Source of the DNA: Nocardia goodfellowii
GTDB taxonomy: Bacteria > Actinomycetota > Actinomycetes > Mycobacteriales > Mycobacteriaceae
NCBI RefSeq assembly: GCF_017875645.1
Contig: NZ_JAGGMR010000001.1
Span: 1,240,001 to 1,304,000 of the forward strand
DNA length: 64,000 nucleotides
Reading direction: 5' to 3'
Both the position numbers and the translations under genes were made by a program. The notes below the pieces were generated by a model. That model did no database searches, was not told the origin of the DNA, and worked only from the letters and a program-made list of their open reading frames with translations. Positions within the stretch are counted from its first letter, which is position 1; the number at the start of each line of letters is the position of its first letter. Shown piece by piece: positions 1 to 9,115 of the stretch.

Positions 1-434
1 GGGATCAGCGGCACCCCGGCCTCGATGGCCATGCGGGCCGCGCCGGACTTGAATTCCTTGATCTCGAAGCTGCGGCTGATCGTCGCCTCCGGATACACGC
101 CGACGAGTTCACCGCGCTTCAGGTAGTCGACGGCGGCCTGGTAGGAGTCGGCGCCCGCGCCCCGGTCCACCGGGATGTGTTTGAGCGCCCGCATGATCGG
201 GCCCGAGATCGGGTTGTCGAACACTTCCTTCTTGGCCATGAACCGGATGTAGCGCTTGGGGGTGCGCACGGGCAGGCCGGCATAGGTGAAGTCCATGTAG
301 CCGGTGTGGTTGACCGCGAGCACGGCGCCACCCGAGGCGGGGATATTCTCCGCGCCCTTGACGGTGAACTTCAGACCTTCGACGAAGAAGACGGTACGGG
401 CCAGCCCGATGATCGTCCGGTAGACGGGTTCCAC
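1..434 (-). CDS. 1-acyl-sn-glycerol-3-phosphate acyltransferase family protein, C-terminus cut by the window edge
   Basis: The first 144 residues are visible on the minus strand and the gene runs out of the window. The GTG start at 434 gives a protein beginning VEPVYRTIIGLARTVFF. The PlsC/LPLAT motifs are present in order: NHTGYMDF (motif I, NHx4D) at about residue 44, a basic/RF segment (KRYIRFMAKKE) followed by PVDRG (motif II), and GVYPEATIS at the motif III position, where the usual EGT is EAT. The family moves an acyl chain from acyl-CoA to lysophosphatidic acid or a related lipid at the membrane. Rv3814c-Rv3816c are acyltransferases at the comparable place in M. tuberculosis (recalled). 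The start is my choice: GTG is the first start consistent with the family N-terminus. The exact acceptor cannot be told from this fragment. Confidence 0.82.
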   Translation of the reverse strand, partial: MEPVYRTIIGLARTVFFVEGLKFTVKGAENIPASGGAVLAVNHTGYMDFTYAGLPVRTPKRYIRFMAKKEVFDNPISGPIMRALKHIPVDRGAGADSYQAAVDYLKRGELVGVYPEATISRSFEIKEFKSGAARMAIEAGVPLI

Positions 435-567
435 AAGTCCGCTAGCGTAGTCGCACCACGCCGGATCCGGCAGCGGCGACGCCGGGTACGGGGCGGCGGT
501 AGCGCGGCGGCACCCGGTACGGCAAAGTGAGCACGGCAATTCCGAATGAAGGAAGAGGATCGTCGAA

Positions 568-1458
568 GTGGAACGCGCTCGGCCGAAATCCCGTGTCTGC
601 GAACGGAACACACCACGCGGCCGACGGGCGCTGCTGAGTGGGCTGGCTGTCACCGGGGCGGTTCTGCTGACGGGTTGTGATTCTGTCGCCGGAATTCCCC
701 CGGAGGAACCCGGCCCCGTCGCCACGCAGGCACAGACCACGCCGCCCGCCGCGGTCCCGGCGCCGGTCACCTCCACCCTGGCGCCGCCGCCCGCGGACGC
801 ACCGCCGGTCGGCGCGGTCCCCGGCGTGCCCGAGGCCGCGCCCGCGGTGCGGCGCTGGGCCGCCGACCTGCGCTCGAAGACTCTGGCCGAGTTGCAGGAC
901 AGGTGCTGGATCATCCCGCCGAAGAGCGCGCAGAGCATGTACGCCGACGAGGCGACCATTCTCGACACGCTCGCCAACCCGGGCACCGTGACGGCGAACA
1001 CGGTGAGCTGGAAGAGCGACGACGCGACCGTCACCGTCGAACGGGACGCGGTCGCCTCCGGTTACGCCTGCCCGCGGGTGTTCCCGGCCGGTGCGCAGGT
1101 CGGATACGACGACGCCGACGCCCGGCACACCGTCCGCCGCTACCTCGCCCGTTTCGTCGGCAGCCCGCTCGACCCCGCCGATACCGAAGGCGACTATCCG
1201 CTGGTCTGCGCACCGGTTCCCGCCACCTGGGATCCGACCGGCTCCGGCAAACCCGTCCGCGCGCCGCTGTTCGACAACTCCGGCCGCCTCACCGGCATCA
1301 AGGCATTCGCTGATCAGCAGCTGGAATCCGAACGCCTGGGCGGGGACTACATCGCCGTCACCGCGCCGGTCACCAATGCCGCGGGCGTCGTCCAGACCCG
1401 CACCTTCACCCTGGTAGAACAGCCGGAGGGGTACTGCATCGGGGATATTTCGGGCTAG
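568..1458 (+). CDS. Predicted secreted lipoprotein of unknown function
   Basis: 296 residues from a GTG start. The N-terminus has a basic patch (RPKSR, RGRR), a hydrophobic stretch and the lipobox LLTGC with the acylated Cys at residue 37, so export and lipidation are expected. Next comes a Pro/Ala-rich linker (about 45-85) and then a folded domain of about 200 residues with cysteines (RCWI, YACP, LVCAP, GYCIG) that could form disulfides outside the cell. I do not recognise the domain. It lies divergent from the acyltransferase and 40 bp upstream of the MBL-Rieske gene on the same strand. The start could be a later codon close to the hydrophobic core, but the lipobox would be unchanged. Confidence 0.75.
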   Translation: MERARPKSRVCERNTPRGRRALLSGLAVTGAVLLTGCDSVAGIPPEEPGPVATQAQTTPPAAVPAPVTSTLAPPPADAPPVGAVPGVPEAAPAVRRWAADLRSKTLAELQDRCWIIPPKSAQSMYADEATILDTLANPGTVTANTVSWKSDDATVTVERDAVASGYACPRVFPAGAQVGYDDADARHTVRRYLARFVGSPLDPADTEGDYPLVCAPVPATWDPTGSGKPVRAPLFDNSGRLTGIKAFADQQLESERLGGDYIAVTAPVTNAAGVVQTRTFTLVEQPEGYCIGDISG

Positions 1459-1498
1459 CCGTACCCTGGATGACTGGTAACGGTAGGAGGAGCAGCTC

Positions 1499-3061
1499 GT
1501 GCAGATCACCAGCGTCGGACACGCCGGATTCCACATCCGCACCGCGGCCGGGACGATCCTTTGTGATCCCTGGGTCAACCCCGCGTATTTCGGTTCGTGG
1601 TTCCCGTTCCCCGACAACACCCGGCTCGACTGGGACGATCTGGGCAATTGCGATTTCCTCTACGTCTCGCATCTGCACCGCGACCACTTCGACGCGAAAC
1701 TGCTCGCCGAGAAAGTCAACAAGGACGCGACCGTGCTGCTGCCCGACTACCCGGTGCCGGACCTGCGCCGCGAACTCGTCAAGCTCGGCTTCCACCGGTT
1801 CTTCGAGACCGAGGATTCGGTCAAACACTCGCTGAAGGGTCTGCCCTGGCGCGCCGGCCGCCCGGAAGACACCGACCTCGACATCATGATCGTGGCGCTG
1901 CGCGCGCCCGCCGACGGCCCCATCGGTGACTCCGGCCTGATCGTCTCCGACGGCGAGACCACCTGCTTCAACATGAACGACGCGCGCCCGGTCGACATGG
2001 ACGTGGTGCACGACGCGTTCGGCCACATCGATATTCACCTGCTCCAGTACTCGGGCGCCATCTGGTATCCGATGGTGTACGACATTCCGGCGCGCACCAA
2101 GTCCAACTTCGGTAAGCAGAAGCGGCAGCGCGGTATGGACCGGGCGCGCAGCTACATAGAGCAGGTCGGGGCGACCTGGGTGGTGCCCTCGGCCGGTCCG
2201 CCGGTGTTCCTCGACGACGAGCTGCGCTACCTCAACGACGATCGCGGCGACGAGGGCAATATCTTCCCGGACCAGGTGGTCTTCCTGGAGCAGATGGAGA
2301 TCCACGGCAACAAGGGCGGGATCCTGATGATCCCGGGCTCGGTCGCCGAGGTGCACGGCGAAGAACTCGCGTCGCTGTCGCATCCGAGTGATCCGGCCGA
2401 CATCTACGACCGCAAAGCGGATTACATCGCGGATATGGCGGAACGGCTGGCCCCGGTGCTCGCGGCCGAGAAAGCCTCCTGGGCAACGGGTTCCGAACCG
2501 TTCCTGGAGCCGCTGAAGGCACTGTTCGAGCCGATCATGGCGCAGTCGGATCTGATCTGCGACGGCATCGGCTACCCCGTCGGCCTGGTGCTCGGCGACG
2601 AAACCGTGGTGCTGGACTTCCCCAAGCGCGTCGTGCGCGCGCCCATCGAGGGAGAAGGCAAGTACCGCTACGGTTTCCGCATCGCACCGGAACTCGTGCG
2701 CACCGTGCTCCGCGACAACGAACCGGACTGGGTGAACACCATCTTCCTGTCCACCCGCTTCCAGGCGTGGCGGATCGGCGGCTACAACGAATTCCTCTAC
2801 ACCTTCTTCAAATGCCTCACCGATGAGCGCATCGCCTACGCCGACGGCTGGTTCGCCGAGGCGCACGACGACACCGCCTCCACCGAGCTCGCCGGGTGGG
2901 AGGTACAGCGCCGCTGCCCGCACCTGAAGGCGGATCTGTCCAAGTTCGGTGTGGTGGAAGGGAATACCCTCACCTGCAATCTGCACGGGTGGCAGTGGGA
3001 TCTGGAATCGGGGCGGTGCAAGACGTCCAAGGGGCACGAGCTGCGCAGCCGCAAACTCTGA
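1499..3061 (+). CDS. Metallo-beta-lactamase-fold and Rieske [2Fe-2S] fusion protein (Rv3818-like)
   Basis: 520 residues from a GTG start, preceded by a good ribosome site (GGAGG at 1486-1490). The N-terminal half is a metallo-beta-lactamase fold: HAGFHI early, then SHLHRDHFD, the HxHxDH metal motif, at about residue 57. The C-terminal ~60 residues are a Rieske domain: CPHLKADLSKFG followed by CNLHGWQWDLESG, giving the C-x-H ... C-x2-H ligand set. The length matches the M. tuberculosis Rv3818 protein as I recall it. The architecture implies a metal-dependent hydrolase or oxygenase-like enzyme fed by an iron-sulfur electron carrier, probably cytosolic. The substrate is unknown. The CMAH-type and UlaG-like MBL-Rieske proteins are the nearest architectural parallels (inference). 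Confidence 0.88.
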   Translation: MQITSVGHAGFHIRTAAGTILCDPWVNPAYFGSWFPFPDNTRLDWDDLGNCDFLYVSHLHRDHFDAKLLAEKVNKDATVLLPDYPVPDLRRELVKLGFHRFFETEDSVKHSLKGLPWRAGRPEDTDLDIMIVALRAPADGPIGDSGLIVSDGETTCFNMNDARPVDMDVVHDAFGHIDIHLLQYSGAIWYPMVYDIPARTKSNFGKQKRQRGMDRARSYIEQVGATWVVPSAGPPVFLDDELRYLNDDRGDEGNIFPDQVVFLEQMEIHGNKGGILMIPGSVAEVHGEELASLSHPSDPADIYDRKADYIADMAERLAPVLAAEKASWATGSEPFLEPLKALFEPIMAQSDLICDGIGYPVGLVLGDETVVLDFPKRVVRAPIEGEGKYRYGFRIAPELVRTVLRDNEPDWVNTIFLSTRFQAWRIGGYNEFLYTFFKCLTDERIAYADGWFAEAHDDTASTELAGWEVQRRCPHLKADLSKFGVVEGNTLTCNLHGWQWDLESGRCKTSKGHELRSRKL

Positions 3062-3100
3062 GCACAGGGCCGGTGCCGCGTCGAACCGGCCCTTTGCCGG

Positions 3101-3439
3101 TCAGGCGGTGAGTTCTCTGGTCAGCCGGGAGGACCAGGGGCACCAGAAGCAGCCCGGCAGGAAGGCCCCGCACGCTTCGTCGAGATGGTCTTCGACGTAG
3201 GTGATGCTGGCATCGCAGACCTCGATGGCCATCGTGAAGAAGCTGATGGTCTCGGGGTCGAGATGGAAGCTCCAGCCCGGGTTGTAATCGGCCTGGGTCT
3301 TTCGGAGACGGCCCATGACGTGGATCGACATCTGTTCCTCGCCGGAGAGAATGCGACGCGCCTCGCCGATGCGTTGCTCGTTGGTCAAACGGATAACGAA
3401 TTCTTTGCCGGAGTAGTCGGTAAACGCGAAGTCGGCCAT
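3101..3439 (-). CDS. Small BP74-N-like domain protein
   Basis: 112 residues. The ATG at 3439 has a GAGGTG ribosome site 8-9 bases upstream. The sequence carries a stretch I associate with the N-terminal domain of Dictyostelium BP74 and bacterial BP74-related proteins: FVIRLTNEQRIGEARRILSG, then HVMGRL, then YNPGWSFHLDP, then AIEVCDASI, then FWCPWSSRL near the end. It has no signal peptide or membrane segment, so it should be cytosolic as written. In BP74 the domain is linked to calmodulin binding, but nothing here shows a calcium role. It is convergent with the MBL-Rieske gene. Family placement is from memory of the motif and is moderately sure; the function is unknown. Confidence 0.7.
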   Translation of the reverse strand: MADFAFTDYSGKEFVIRLTNEQRIGEARRILSGEEQMSIHVMGRLRKTQADYNPGWSFHLDPETISFFTMAIEVCDASITYVEDHLDEACGAFLPGCFWCPWSSRLTRELTA

Positions 3440-3633
3440 GATCTTTCACCTCGTTGCTAGTCCGCGGAGTAGATCCTTGCCTCTCGATGATATCGGCGGG
3501 TGAGCTAGCATATTCGCCGAAATAGATTGTGCGGCAAAAGAATTGAAGTACCGCCCTGTATTCGGCGAACAAACCGGGCGGCCCGGTACCCGCGGCGGGC
3601 AGTGGCCGACCGGCAACCTGTTCCTCCCGTCGG

Positions 3634-4620
3634 TTATTGCCGGACAACCGTTTTCGCTCGCATGATCAGTTCCCGGACCGCCATCGCGCCCCGAGCCACC
3701 GGCGCCGCCACCCGGCCCTCGGCATCGATCAGCACCGCCGAGGGTGTGCCGCGCACCCGGTACCGCAGCGCCGCCTCGTTACCCTGCTGCACCAGCACCG
3801 CTATCGCACCGAGCCCCTGCGCCCGGCCCCACTCCGCGTGCTCGGCCAAGTCACCGTTGCCTACGACTACTATTCGCAGCGCCTGCGAGGTCCGCGCCTG
3901 CCAACTCGGCAACTCCCTCGCCAATGCCGCACACATCTCACAAGCCGGATGCACGAAGACCAGCAGCACCTGTCGCCCCTGCGCCAGCAAATCCGCCGAA
4001 GTCACCCGGGTCCCGTCGGTCGCGAGCAACTCGAACTCCGGGGCCACCGCACCCGGCGGCAGCCCCTCCGCACCGAGGGTCGACAGCGCGTACTCGTCCA
4101 GTCGCCGCCGCAGCGCCCGCACCTGCCCCGCCATCCAGACCAGGGCCGCGGCCAGTACCGCGGCCACCGCCATCCCCCAGGCGTGGGCAGCGGGCAAGTC
4201 CTGCGGAACGCCCTGATACCCAACCGAACCCACAGCGGCGAGCAACGCGAACAGCATCAGCGCCGCGTTGCGCGCGATCGTCCACCGACTGATCGGCGCA
4301 TTACCCGCCGCCCCGAAACAGGAACACGCGGGCCGTTTGCCCTGCGCCAGCAACCTCGCCACCGCCGCGGTGAACACGGCCAGCACCAGCATCGCGACCA
4401 TTGCCGCCAGCACCGCTGTCCCGGGCAGCAACATCCCCACGGCCAATCCCGCCTCCACCACGGGCAACCCCCACGCGACCGCGGGCGCCCAACGGACCGG
4501 CACCCCGAAATCCACCACCGCCTGCCGCGCTCCGACCCGATCCGCCAGCTTTCCCCAAGCGGCCAGACCGAATACCACCGCAAGCCCCAACCGAACGACC
4601 CACACCCCGTACTCGGCCAT
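3634..4620 (-). CDS. MauE/DoxX-type membrane domain fused to a thioredoxin-like domain
   Basis: 328 residues with the start placed at ATG 4620 (MAEYGVWVVRLGLAVVFG); the frame is open further upstream but that part is not protein-like. Residues 1-170 hold about four hydrophobic segments typical of MauE, with the conserved CxC pair ACSCFG after the third. Residues 200-328 are a redoxin fold with FVHPACEMCAAL, giving the CxxC active site (CEMC), and the cis-proline segment RGTPSAVLID. MauE proteins help form disulfides in the methylamine dehydrogenase small subunit. This fused form is common in actinomycetes and probably relays thiol oxidation or reduction across the membrane (inference). No methylamine genes are nearby. 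Confidence 0.82.
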   Translation of the reverse strand: MAEYGVWVVRLGLAVVFGLAAWGKLADRVGARQAVVDFGVPVRWAPAVAWGLPVVEAGLAVGMLLPGTAVLAAMVAMLVLAVFTAAVARLLAQGKRPACSCFGAAGNAPISRWTIARNAALMLFALLAAVGSVGYQGVPQDLPAAHAWGMAVAAVLAAALVWMAGQVRALRRRLDEYALSTLGAEGLPPGAVAPEFELLATDGTRVTSADLLAQGRQVLLVFVHPACEMCAALARELPSWQARTSQALRIVVVGNGDLAEHAEWGRAQGLGAIAVLVQQGNEAALRYRVRGTPSAVLIDAEGRVAAPVARGAMAVRELIMRAKTVVRQ

Positions 4621-4832
4621 GCTCGCACCATCCCACACGCGGTGCCGCGGTGAAAGGTGAATGGCGAGAACGGTTTTCGACGGGCCGGTGCCTGACCGTA
4701 CGGTTTGTGAAATCCACGGTCCGGTGCACGCCCGACGCTGGAGAACCCCTCCGGCAAGAGGATTGGGCGTTCGCAGCCGAAGACCGTGGGGCCAATAGGT
4801 ACTCGGTAAAGGCATGCGCTGCAACTGCCGAG

Positions 4833-5819
4833 CTATCGCCGAGGCCCAGTCGCCTCGTCCACCTGATCACCCCGGCGCGCGGCGACGACGACCGCCACCA
4901 GCGTCAACAGACAGCCGAGCACCGAAAGTGGTGACAGGCCAACGCTGGTGGGGATCAGCAGATCGAGGACCAGCGCGGTCGTGAGTTGTCCGGCTACCGA
5001 GGTGAGGCCGAACAGCAGAACACTGATCCAGCGAACGGTCACCGCCGCCAGCGCGATGAACGCGACACCGATCAGGCCGCCGAGGTAAAGCCATGGCGCG
5101 GTCGGGAATTCGGCCGGACCGCCGATGGTGACCAGCACCAGCGTCTCGATGACGAGCAGGGCGGCGAGTCCGATCGCGAAGTTCACCAACGTCGCCGAGA
5201 ACGGGCCGCCGACCGCACCGACCCGCCCGTTCACGGCCTGCTGCCACGCCAGCCCGATTCCCGCCAGCGCGGGCAGCACGATCAGCAGCACCGAGGGCGC
5301 GTTCCGCATCGACTCCGGCAACGCGAGCACACCCGCCGACCCACCGGAACGATCCATCCCCGCCAGCAACACCGCCCCCACCGCCAGCGCGGCGCCGCCG
5401 CTGCGAAAAACAGTCACCGGCGCAGACCCGCTCGGCGCCAAACCGAGCCGGTCCACCACCAAACTGCTCACCAACTGCCCCGCCACCGCCGCCACCGTAA
5501 ACGCGGTAACGCCGACCGCGGTCACCGTCAGCCCCTGACAGGCGACAAACAGCGCACCGCACAAGCCGCCCAGCAACTGCCAAGGCCGCAACACCCCTTC
5601 GGCAAGCCCCCGCCGCACCCTGCCCAGCCCATCCCGCAATCGCGCACTGAACCCGAACGCCACGCCCAGCAGGACCAACCCCACCGCGAAACTCACCGCG
5701 GCGGCGGCGATCCCGTCCTGCAGCCGAGCACCCAACGCCCCGTTGATCCGGCTCTGCACCGCCACCCCGGCCCCGACACAAAACCCGAATCCGACTCCCA
5801 GCCGCGTCCGCCCATCCAC
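4833..5819 (-). CDS. DMT-superfamily transporter, DUF606/YdcZ type
   Basis: 328 residues from a GTG start at 5819. Two repeats of about five hydrophobic segments are visible, residues 5-145 and 175-315, with the DUF606 hallmarks: Q-rich segment VAVQSRINGALG at the start of repeat 1 and LAWQQAVNGRVG at the start of repeat 2. Each repeat ends in a helix rich in AVxAGQL (FTVAAVAGQLVSSLVVDRLG and SVAGQLTTALVLDLLIP). The paired repeats in one chain fit a functional two-domain exporter. Substrates of this family are mostly unknown. It shares its strand with the flanking genes, with about 200 bp between its stop and the MauE-fusion start. Confidence 0.85.
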   Translation of the reverse strand: MDGRTRLGVGFGFCVGAGVAVQSRINGALGARLQDGIAAAAVSFAVGLVLLGVAFGFSARLRDGLGRVRRGLAEGVLRPWQLLGGLCGALFVACQGLTVTAVGVTAFTVAAVAGQLVSSLVVDRLGLAPSGSAPVTVFRSGGAALAVGAVLLAGMDRSGGSAGVLALPESMRNAPSVLLIVLPALAGIGLAWQQAVNGRVGAVGGPFSATLVNFAIGLAALLVIETLVLVTIGGPAEFPTAPWLYLGGLIGVAFIALAAVTVRWISVLLFGLTSVAGQLTTALVLDLLIPTSVGLSPLSVLGCLLTLVAVVVAARRGDQVDEATGPRR

Positions 5820-5869
5820 CCCCGCACGCTACCGCCGCCCCCAACCGGCCCTCGCGCGACGATGTCCGG

Positions 5870-6436
5870 TCAGTCGTGTTTCGCCTCGTAGCGCAGCAGG
5901 ACCGTGCCGCCGGGGAAGGTGCGGTTCTCCAACAGCCGCAGCGAGATCCACGACGGCAGTGCCGGGAAGAAGGGGGTGCCGCCGCCCACGGCGGTGGGCA
6001 TGACCACGATCCGGTACTCGTCCACCAGTCCGGCCTGCACGATCGGTGCGGCCAGGGTCGCGCCCGCCACCTCCAGTACGCCGTCGGTTTCGGCTTTCAA
6101 CTTCGTCACCACCTCGACCGGATCGCCGCGTTCCAGGCGGGAATTCCAGTCGACGGACTCCAGGGTGCGCGAGAACACGACCTTGGGCATGTCGCGCCAG
6201 ACGCGGGCGAAGTCGACGACCAAAGGGCTGGCGTCGGGGTCCTGGTCGGCGGTCGGCCAGTACGCGGACATCAGTTCATAGAGCCGCCGACCGTAGAACG
6301 ACAGGGCGGTCTCCCGCTCGAAGTCGTTCCAGTACTGCTGCAGTTCTTCGCTCGGATCGCCCCAGCCGATGTCGCCTTGCGCGTCGGCGATGTATCCGTC
6401 GACCGACACGTTGAAGCCATAGATGAGTTTGCCCAT
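5870..6436 (-). CDS. Dihydrofolate reductase family protein (RibD C-terminal type)
   Basis: 188 residues from ATG 6436. It begins GKLIYGFNVSVDGYIADAQG, the N-terminal strand and loop of the RibD-C/DHFR-like fold, and ends with the typical DEYRIVVMPTAVGGGTPFF block that binds the NADPH side. GATLAAPIVQAGLVDEY is the usual family helix. These proteins are NADPH-dependent reductases of unknown substrate and not true folate reductases. No Shine-Dalgarno sequence is obvious before the start. The gene follows the DUF2236 gene by 46 bp on the same strand, so co-transcription is possible. Confidence 0.88.
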   Translation of the reverse strand: MGKLIYGFNVSVDGYIADAQGDIGWGDPSEELQQYWNDFERETALSFYGRRLYELMSAYWPTADQDPDASPLVVDFARVWRDMPKVVFSRTLESVDWNSRLERGDPVEVVTKLKAETDGVLEVAGATLAAPIVQAGLVDEYRIVVMPTAVGGGTPFFPALPSWISLRLLENRTFPGGTVLLRYEAKHD

Positions 6437-6482
6437 GCATTACAGACTGCGCCGGCGGGCAGAATTCATCGCGACAGCACAA

Positions 6483-7736
6483 TCAGCCCGCGCGGCGGGC
6501 GGGACGGGCGTAGGTGTCGTGGCGGGCGTAGGTGCGGTCGCCGCCGTTGCGGGCGATGGAACCGCGGACCAGGCGGGCGCGGACGCGGGCGCCGAGGTTC
6601 TCCTGGAGCCGGGTGGCGCCGGGGACCAGCTGGCGCGGGATCTCCAGCGCGCCGTTGACCACCGCGGTGGCCAGGACGGCGGACTTGAAGAGTGCGCGGT
6701 CGGGTAGGCCGAGGAAATCAGAGTTGCTGGGCCCGAGCACGATTCGGCTGTAGGCCGCCATGTACTGGGTGACCATGCGGCGGAAGGCGCGCTGCGCGAA
6801 GGTGTCGGTGCCGACGAAGAGACCACCGGCGGCGGGGAGCAGCGCCTGGGCCAGGCGACGCGAATCGTCGTCGGGGATGAATTCGGTGTCGGCGAGGATC
6901 CAGAACGCGCGCCAGGTGTCGGTTTCGTTGGTCGGCAGAATCTCTTGATCGATGCCGAGCAGGAACCCGATGTAGCGCCACAGATGGAAGACGGACTCCT
7001 TCTCGGCGGCCGAGAAACGCAGGCCGAGCGCCTGTGCGCCAACGAGATTCGCCATGGAGAACAAGGTGAGGGTGCCGACGGTGAGAACCTGATTGATCGG
7101 GTGATCCCAGGCGTCGTAGTCCCAGTCGGAGCGCTGGTTCATGCCCGAACGCACCAGCGCGTGCATCAACCGCACCCGCAGCGCGCTCTGGTAGCCGACC
7201 GCCCACCGATCCAGTTGCCCCGGCGTAGTGACATCGAGCCACCACTGGGTGGTCTCGGCCAGCCGGCGCGGAGCCATCGCGTCCAGATCGCCGGTGCCGA
7301 CCAGGGTCTTGTCGGCGCGAGAGGCGAGATAGCCGCCCATCAGCGCGAACATCCCCATCGCGATACCGCCCCACACGCTGGTGCGGCCCACCACCCGCGC
7401 ACCACGCTCGATCTTGGCGCGATCCAGCCAGTACGGCTCGGACTCCACCTGATCGAAGAAGGCGCGGAGTTCGGCGGGCGCGTCCGGCACGGCACCGATT
7501 CCGCGTTCCACCGCGATCTCGAACATCCGCCGGCCCTCCCCCACCGGCAATCGCTTGATCATGGCGACCACGTCGTCGGCCAGCGGATCGCCCACCTGCG
7601 CGAACTTCCGGAACGAATCCCGCTGCTCCGCGGTGCACCGCAGGTCACCGGGGGAAAACACCGGCACGGCGTACTTGAACGGGAACTCCGTGAACAGCGG
7701 CGGAGTCGGCAGGAAGTTCTGGTCGTCATGCGCCAT
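6483..7736 (-). CDS. Oxygenase MpaB family protein (DUF2236), copy 1
   Basis: 417 residues with the start at ATG 7736 (MAHDDQNFLPTPP); the frame continues upstream but looks non-coding. The DUF2236 core is evident: EPYWLD, then GYQSALRVRLMHALVR with the invariant RxxMHA-type helix, DHPINQVLTVGTLTLFS, and FHLWRYIGFLLGI. The family includes latex-clearing protein Lcp and MpaB, which bind heme b and cleave double bonds with oxygen. The conserved H in RLMHAL and the HLWRYIG helix fit heme ligation (known of the family, not shown here). A second DUF2236 protein lies at 22233-23480. No signal peptide, so it is unlikely to be a secreted rubber oxygenase. The C-terminus is basic. Confidence 0.87.
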   Translation of the reverse strand: MAHDDQNFLPTPPLFTEFPFKYAVPVFSPGDLRCTAEQRDSFRKFAQVGDPLADDVVAMIKRLPVGEGRRMFEIAVERGIGAVPDAPAELRAFFDQVESEPYWLDRAKIERGARVVGRTSVWGGIAMGMFALMGGYLASRADKTLVGTGDLDAMAPRRLAETTQWWLDVTTPGQLDRWAVGYQSALRVRLMHALVRSGMNQRSDWDYDAWDHPINQVLTVGTLTLFSMANLVGAQALGLRFSAAEKESVFHLWRYIGFLLGIDQEILPTNETDTWRAFWILADTEFIPDDDSRRLAQALLPAAGGLFVGTDTFAQRAFRRMVTQYMAAYSRIVLGPSNSDFLGLPDRALFKSAVLATAVVNGALEIPRQLVPGATRLQENLGARVRARLVRGSIARNGGDRTYARHDTYARPARRAG

Positions 7737-7843
7737 CGCAATGCACCCATCGGCTCGAACGGTCGCATCCGGGCCCGTTGCCGAATGCGTCTGATACCGA
7801 CGGTCCCATACAATCCGCAATCTGGCAACGCTCCATGCCAGAT

Positions 7844-9115
7844 TCACGACTTGCGCGGCAACCAGGCGGGCGTGACCAGCGCGAGGACGAGCATGAGGAC
7901 GCCGAGGATCGCGAGCGTGGTGGCCATCGACAACCACAGCGTGGCCAGCGCTACGAAACCGAAGATGGCCAGGGCGACCAACTCGGAGAGCAGGCCGGAT
8001 ACCGAGGTGACAGTGGCGCGAGCGGGTCCTTCGATCGCGTCCTGGAGCCTGGCCTCGGCGACCACGCTGGTGTTGTAGACGACGCCGTACGCCGCGCCGA
8101 TCGCGGTGAATCCGACACCGGTCAGCAGGTAGACGGACTTGGGATGTTCCGTCGCCAGGCCGGTGATCAGGCAGCCGGCGATGAACAACGCCGCGCCGAC
8201 CACCAATGCCAGGGCCATGGTTCGTGCGGACATGTTTTCGGTCCGTCCCGCCAGCAGCGCACCGGACATCGAGCCCAGCACCGTGAGACCGACCAGCAAC
8301 GCCACCACCGCGGTCGCCGCGCCCGCCGACTCGGCCAGCAGCGCGAAATACTCGTCGTAGGCGGTGAGTCCGTACAACAGCGAGCCCAGCAATACGCCGT
8401 AGCGAACCTGCCGCACCCGGATCGCCTCACCGATACCGGTGCGCAGCATCGTCAGATAGCGGGCGAAGGGCGACTGCGTACCTTCCTCGCCGGAGCCAGC
8501 GCCATCGGATGCGGCGGGCGTCGTGGCCGACAAGTCATCTTCGGCCACTTGCTCTTCCAGCTCGTCGACCACACCGGCCGACACCGCCATCGGCGCCCGC
8601 GGCATCGACAGCGCGATGAACGCGTGCAGGGTCGCGACCGCCACGCTGGACCAGCCGACCAAGGCATACCCGCCCCAGGCATAAAGCGGGGCGGCGGCGA
8701 GGATCGCGACGACGACCGCCGTCTCCGCCGCGGCACGGGTGTAGCCCATGATGCGCGGATAGGCCGTTCGTTCGCCGCGTGCGACCAGGTCGTCGTAGAT
8801 CAGGGCTTCGAAGGTGCCGGATTCCAGCGCGCCCGCGGTACCCCACAGGACGAAGCCGATCGCGAATCCGAGGTAGGACGGTGTCACCGTCCATACGGCG
8901 AACCCGCTGACCAGCAGGATCGCGCTGAGGATCAGCAGCGCGCGGCGCGACACCGTGTCGGCCCACGCGCCCGAGGGCACCTCGAGCACGAAGGCGGTCA
9001 GCGACCAGATCGCCAGGAGCGACGAGATCTGCGCGGTGCTCAGACCGTGGTCGGCGAACAGCAGCGCGTACAGCGCGTACAGCGGAATGAGATCGCGGGA
9101 GCCCTTGAACAGCAC
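7844..9115 (-). CDS. MFS transporter
   Basis: 423 residues from a GTG start at 9115. About twelve hydrophobic segments are visible, split by a hydrophilic acidic loop (EQVAEDDLSATTPAASDGAG) near the middle. The N-terminal DLIPLYALYALLFADHGLS and the loop 2-3 region PSGAWADTVSRR (GxxAD-x-xxRR form of the MFS signature) fit a major facilitator. The start is uncertain: homolog-like residues (GVRGLTLRAVLFKGSRDL) continue upstream of the GTG without an ATG, GTG or TTG. The substrate is unknown. It lies about 107 bp upstream of the DUF2236 gene on the same strand. Confidence 0.83.
   Translation of the reverse strand: MLFKGSRDLIPLYALYALLFADHGLSTAQISSLLAIWSLTAFVLEVPSGAWADTVSRRALLILSAILLVSGFAVWTVTPSYLGFAIGFVLWGTAGALESGTFEALIYDDLVARGERTAYPRIMGYTRAAAETAVVVAILAAAPLYAWGGYALVGWSSVAVATLHAFIALSMPRAPMAVSAGVVDELEEQVAEDDLSATTPAASDGAGSGEEGTQSPFARYLTMLRTGIGEAIRVRQVRYGVLLGSLLYGLTAYDEYFALLAESAGAATAVVALLVGLTVLGSMSGALLAGRTENMSARTMALALVVGAALFIAGCLITGLATEHPKSVYLLTGVGFTAIGAAYGVVYNTSVVAEARLQDAIEGPARATVTSVSGLLSELVALAIFGFVALATLWLSMATTLAILGVLMLVLALVTPAWLPRKS

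Noticed and set aside
1406..3037. A 543-codon minus-strand frame
   Set aside because: Antisense to the MBL-Rieske gene, which has complete metal and iron-sulfur motifs.
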